Shown here one piece after another: positions 61,401-64,000 of a stretch of 64,000 bases of DNA. The stretch spans positions 62,001 to 126,000 of the forward strand of contig NZ_JAIQDW010000009.1 in NCBI RefSeq assembly GCF_020026925.1, given 5' to 3'. A model generated the notes under the pieces. That model was not told the DNA's origin. It was given only the letters and a program-made list of their open reading frames with translations, and made no database searches. The DNA is from Flavobacterium hibisci (GTDB lineage Bacteria > Bacteroidota > Bacteroidia > Flavobacteriales > Flavobacteriaceae). The translations under genes were made by a program, and so were the position numbers. Position 1 is the stretch's first letter. Each line of letters opens with the position of its first letter.

Positions 61401-62282
61401 ATTACACAAAAAGACAAATTATGCCGCTTTCATGTACCTTTGTATATTTTTAGTCCAATGCTGAAAAAAACTGAATCATTTAAATCGGTTTCTTCGCACT
61501 GGGATGTGACACCGAGTCTTGTTTCCTTTTTGTTTAATAATTACAAATTTAACAGACTGGATCAAACAGCATGGATGGGAAAAGGTCTTGATACTGCGAA
61601 AGAGTTCAGAAATACTCAGGGCATCCCTTTAACGCGCAATAAAGGAACAATTGATGATTATGTGTATAAAGAATATTTGTACTCAAGTGGTGAGTTGTAT
61701 AAAATAAAAGACAATTTTGATGTAGAAAGTATCAATGACGATGCTATTCTAGATAAAATTACCAGCGAATTCAATACTTTTAAACAGCTGAATGCTTATT
61801 TGACACAAAAAGACAAAATTATTCCAAAATCTTTGAGTTTAAGCAAAGAACAAGGCGTCCATTTTACTAAAGAAGAGCAAATGGTGATCGGCAAACTAAC
61901 CAAAGGATTAAATCCCGACCAGATGTTTTTCAAAGCAAGGGAATTAGCTTTCAATAAAAAGCACAAAACCGCAATTTTATTATGTGATTATATATTAAAT
62001 GAATTACCTAATTATTCAGATGTACGGACTTTAAAAGGCCGGATATTTGGTTGGGACGGTGAATATAAAAAAGCAGAAAATGAGTTACTCATTGTCATCA
62101 AAAGAATGCCTTTGTATGATGATGCTTATTTAGCCCTGATGGATGTTTATTGGTGGTCTGATCAGAATAAAAAAGCTATCGAAACAGGTAAATTAGCACT
62201 TTCAAACGGTGTAAAAAATCCGGAAATCAAAATAAAGATCGAAAGATCTCAAAAATCAATCAACAATTCAAATACCAAATAA
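58482..62282 (+). CDS. Fusion of processive GT2 synthase, LtaS-like phosphoglycerol transferase and TPR tail
   Basis: 1266 residues, one uninterrupted frame. Part 1: one helix (about 12-35), a GT2 domain (about 55-330) with APAFNE, LVNDGSSDGT, TDVDC (Asp171, Asp173), GEDMEL and QRVRW (321-325), the marks of a processive polysaccharide synthase, then about three helices. Part 2: five more helices (about 496-670) and an alkaline-phosphatase-fold domain (about 725-1060) like LtaS: VEGLGAE, a candidate nucleophile Thr776, TLTNHEPF (His896) and GDH (968-969). Part 3: TPR-like tail (1144-1255). It probably makes a glycan and adds phosphoglycerol-type groups. The substrate is not known. Confidence 0.85.
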   Translation: MTDDILSFYTNFIGAFSITYIIFYSILAGLSYYAIKKSLNTKHFLPDNVIIKSNYIPGVSIVAPAFNEGATVVNNVKSLLSLNYPKFEIILVNDGSSDGTLEKLIKEFELVKVDFYYQEQIKTHIVRGHYKSTNPLYHKLLVVDKENARSKADAVNVGINSTQYPLFICTDVDCILKSDTIIKLAKPFIESKKRVIATGAGIRISNSCEVKNGFLVKVHFPKGWLPRFQELEYVRAFLFGRMAWSKVNGLLLVSGALGMFDKEIAIAAGGYFHKSLGEDMELVTRMRKYMYDYKLPFSIQYIPESLCWTEVPATREVFIRQRVRWSRGLVETLFLHKNMFFNPKYQRTAFLIFPYFLFFEFLIPILEVIGAIVLILCFIFFHEDYVNFIYLTLTVYFFYIIVTFISILLDDVIYKNYANAKEIIILVLMAIIEPFCYHPICVYASLKGYYNFFSLKEQSWGNMKRQGFDNPVTIKEKENFIQYKIKQMQTHHLKYLYLTTSLVLIFWLSSFAETYLKIANGITIPNIWLEIGYKLANDFLSAIAVSLVLLPLFIIVGYINKTFAIRFMTVLFTLVGVIQFALVKYSSTTLVNLGADLLGYSFSDMYTTVTASESLSFMFFLPFFIIPLVYLGINFAFTRLGKGKIVLATTFVFLIIAGVIKIFVSGLSDSKYENKLAFITKDIIRFERDKSIAENVQSIKFKSEYPMLKPFKETPDVLAPYFTITNEKPNIVVIVVEGLGAEFIGKNEYAGFTPYLDSMIPKSLYWENFLSNGGRTFAVLSSLLGSLTYGQKGFLELNPYPRHLSLINVLKANGYTTSFYSGDNANFDRKINFLDQNGIDNTIDKSSYGSEYTQTKANSGGFSWGYPDAEIFTKALIETNKIKVPRLDIIQTLTNHEPFDFPEKNAYLKKIDGIIDAHENLKSQKDNISSYKDIFACLNYTDNSIKNYMEAYAKRPDYKNTIFIITGDHRLIPITQKDKLCRFHVPLYIFSPMLKKTESFKSVSSHWDVTPSLVSFLFNNYKFNRLDQTAWMGKGLDTAKEFRNTQGIPLTRNKGTIDDYVYKEYLYSSGELYKIKDNFDVESINDDAILDKITSEFNTFKQLNAYLTQKDKIIPKSLSLSKEQGVHFTKEEQMVIGKLTKGLNPDQMFFKARELAFNKKHKTAILLCDYILNELPNYSDVRTLKGRIFGWDGEYKKAENELLIVIKRMPLYDDAYLALMDVYWWSDQNKKAIETGKLALSNGVKNPEIKIKIERSQKSINNSNTK

Positions 62283-62285
62283 GTA

Positions 62286-63572
62286 ATGGGGACTCTTATA
62301 AAAATTGGACATAGAAATTTTCAACTCTATATTTTTCTCATAGCTTTATTTTCCGCATCGTTTCAGATGACCGGACAAGAAAAGATGTATAATGGCGACC
62401 CTGACGTTTCATTTGCAAAGGCCCGTGATCTGGCTTTTAATAATAACCGAAAGCAGGCACAGGATACTTTATTACACATCCTGACTAAATATCCCAATTA
62501 TCATGATGTTCGCGAATTTTTAGCTTCAACCTATGCCTGGGATGGGGATCATAAAAAAGCAAGAACTGAATTTCAAAAAATTTTAGCAAAAGACCAACAC
62601 AGGAAAACCACTTGGGTTGCTGCAATTAAAAATGAAATCTGGGGACAGTTTCCTTTTCTTGCTCTAAAATTATCTAAGAAAGCTTTGAAAAAATTTCCGA
62701 ATGACACTGAAATATTAGAGCTGCAGAAAAGTGCACAGGAAAGTACGATGATTCCAACAGCTACTGCTGGTGGGGTACAAACATTATCGAGTGATATCCC
62801 GAAGGATTCTATATCCAAAGAATCGGAATCGGAATTGAGAAAAAAAGTACGAAACAATACTATTGGCGTCACTTCAGAAGTGAATATTTACTCTGATGTA
62901 TTTGATCCTATGTTTTACAATGCTGTAAAATATGCACGTCAAACCAAATATGGAAGTATTATTGGGAGAGTAAACATCGACAGAAGACTTGGTGAGTACG
63001 GAACTCAGTACGAGGTCGATTTATATCCCAAAATTGCCAAAGGAACTTATGCATATCTGAACTTTGGTGTATCCGGTTCTTCATTATTCCCTGATTACAG
63101 ATACGGCGCAGAAATTTATAAATCGCTTCCAAAAAGTTTTGAAATTTCGGCGGGGCTCAGAGGTTTGCAATACGATACTACAACCATGATTTATACGGGT
63201 TCTGTAACCTGGTATAATGGAAATAATTACTGGTCTTTCCGTCCTTATTTTACTCCGGGAGATAATGGTTTAAGCTCTTCAGGCACCTTGACATACCGAA
63301 AATACAGGACTGATGCTGATAATTATTTCGGCATCAATATTGGCGCCGGAATTTCACCAGAACTCAATCAGAATTACTTTTTTGAAAATGATAACCGAAT
63401 CGTAAACCTGCAATCGCAAAAACTGAATGTTTCTTATTATTTCTCGACCCATAACAAACAAAATGCCTGGGGCGCGCAACTTGGAATCATTCATCAGGAA
63501 ATTCCTTTTGACCAGGGCAATTATTTCTGGATTTCGACCCTTGCATTGTCCTGGGAAATCCGCTTCAGGTAA
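62286..63572 (+). CDS. YaiO-like outer-membrane beta-barrel with periplasmic TPR segment
   Basis: 428 residues. Signal peptide ends near residue 31 (QMTGQ). A TPR-like segment (about 38-145) begins DPDVSFAKARDLAFNNN and is similar to the tail of the preceding protein. After a short linker the rest is a barrel of about 12-16 strands (YAYLNFGVS, YRYGAEIYKSLP, YWSFRPYF, and a last strand ending FR). YaiO in E. coli is next to a GT2 gene (yaiP), so a role in glycan export or anchoring at the outer membrane is a reasonable inference. The gene starts 3 bp after the fusion gene. Confidence 0.8.
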   Translation: MGTLIKIGHRNFQLYIFLIALFSASFQMTGQEKMYNGDPDVSFAKARDLAFNNNRKQAQDTLLHILTKYPNYHDVREFLASTYAWDGDHKKARTEFQKILAKDQHRKTTWVAAIKNEIWGQFPFLALKLSKKALKKFPNDTEILELQKSAQESTMIPTATAGGVQTLSSDIPKDSISKESESELRKKVRNNTIGVTSEVNIYSDVFDPMFYNAVKYARQTKYGSIIGRVNIDRRLGEYGTQYEVDLYPKIAKGTYAYLNFGVSGSSLFPDYRYGAEIYKSLPKSFEISAGLRGLQYDTTTMIYTGSVTWYNGNNYWSFRPYFTPGDNGLSSSGTLTYRKYRTDADNYFGINIGAGISPELNQNYFFENDNRIVNLQSQKLNVSYYFSTHNKQNAWGAQLGIIHQEIPFDQGNYFWISTLALSWEIRFR

Positions 63573-63684
63573 TTGCATTTGAAAATTAAAAGTAAATCAT
63601 TTATACTTAAATCGTTTGAAGTCAATTTTGTAATAAGAAAGAGAAATCAAGGCTCATTTGAAGCTTCAATATCAATTCTAAAAA

Positions 63685-64000
63685 ATGCAAATCAAACAAC
63701 ACATTATTTTTTACATTGTTGTTTTCCTATCTTTTCTAAACTGCAAAATTATGGCTCAAGACTCCTTACATTTAGCAAATACGAAAGGACAGGAAGTAAT
63801 TATTGTTTCTTCTGATGAAAATACTCAAAAAGCTGCCGTACTCTTAAAAAACTATTTAGATCAGGCTTTTGATAATCCATATTTAATTCAGAATGCCAAA
63901 TCAGAAAACACTGAGAGTTCAAAAATAATTCTTGAAGTTAATCAAGGAAGTTCTGGTAAAAATGATTCATTTATTATCAAAAGCGATGAAAAAAATATTT
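63685..64000 (+). CDS. Exported protein, probable N-terminal domain of a DUF4838/GH67-like hydrolase, cut by the window edge
   Basis: 105 full codons visible from the ATG at 63685 to the right edge. Signal peptide MQIKQHIIFYIVVFLSFLNC region, ending near KIMAQ. The mature start EVIIVSSDENTQKAAVLLKNYLDQAF, then SKIILEVN and DSFIIKSDEKNI, follows the layout of the small N-terminal domain that precedes the catalytic barrel in DUF4838 and GH67-like glycoside hydrolases. If right, it may trim the polymer made by this operon. The catalytic part is outside the window, so this remains an inference. Confidence 0.55.
   Translation, partial: MQIKQHIIFYIVVFLSFLNCKIMAQDSLHLANTKGQEVIIVSSDENTQKAAVLLKNYLDQAFDNPYLIQNAKSENTESSKIILEVNQGSSGKNDSFIIKSDEKNI

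Noticed and set aside
63573..63815. 80-codon frame at the right edge
   Set aside because: It overlaps, in another frame, the better frame from 63685 that has a signal peptide and stays open to the edge.

Overview
The window comes from a low-GC, host-independent member of the Bacteroidota, most likely Flavobacterium or a close relative. Four things point there: many genes carry a TAnnTTTG -7 promoter element typical of this phylum; lipoproteins and exported proteins have short MKK-type signal peptides ending in AQ or in a Cys; there are several flavobacterial families of unknown function (DUF6452, DUF6048, DUF6095, DUF6146, DUF6787, TIGR02117, TIGR02757); and both TonB-dependent receptors begin with a carboxypeptidase-like regulatory domain. 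These assignments rest on recognition of the protein sequences, not on a database search. No rRNA, tRNA, CRISPR array, transposase or phage gene was seen.

Layout. 1-11.5 kb is a surface-glycan (LPS or O-antigen type) island with two GT9-like and three GT4 glycosyltransferases, two GT2 enzymes plus a GT2-like remnant, a NodB-type polysaccharide deacetylase, a DUF5672 protein and an MsbA-type ABC exporter. 11.7-27.2 kb is housekeeping: tRNA t6A synthesis (Sua5/YrdC), cysteine desulfurase, Smr protein, serine acetyltransferase and cysteine synthase as a two-gene operon, aldo/keto reductase, a sensor kinase, two RNA methyltransferases, a zinc transporter of the ZIP family and several small envelope proteins. 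27.2-31.1 kb holds a TonB-type outer-membrane receptor behind a 7TM-AraC regulator. 31.3-37.8 kb has MurQ, a pentapeptide-repeat protein, a DinB-like protein, TerC, and a CAP_ED-CBS-nucleotidyltransferase protein joined to a DEDDh exonuclease. 38-41.3 kb encodes a PhoX-like lipoprotein and a di-haem MauG-type peroxidase with an imelysin-like N-terminus. 41.4-48.7 kb holds YihY, YchF, a second TonB-dependent receptor and an exported protein. 48.8-52.7 kb holds a ferredoxin, a LuxC-like acyl-CoA reductase, SerC and SerA. 54.1-57.2 kb is a LolD / LIC_10190-type membrane protein / TIGR02757 operon.

The most interesting block is 57.4 kb to the right edge: a membrane-anchored HEAT-repeat protein, a 1266-residue protein that joins a processive GT2 synthase, a complete LtaS-like phosphoglycerol-transferase module and a TPR tail, a YaiO-like outer-membrane barrel whose periplasmic TPR segment resembles that tail, and the start of an exported protein that looks like a polysaccharide hydrolase. 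I read it as a synthase-dependent exopolysaccharide pathway with a built-in modification enzyme. This is inference from domain content and operon structure.

The intergenic DNA is rich in structured repeats. Two copies of one element (33848-33924 and 51561-51637) have the same flanks but a stem whose bases differ in a compensating way, which suggests selection on RNA structure. Other families are a GC-rich hairpin element at 27311-27420, a 100-bp inverted-repeat element at 32183-32282, and several AAGGTTC / CTAAGG inverted repeats.
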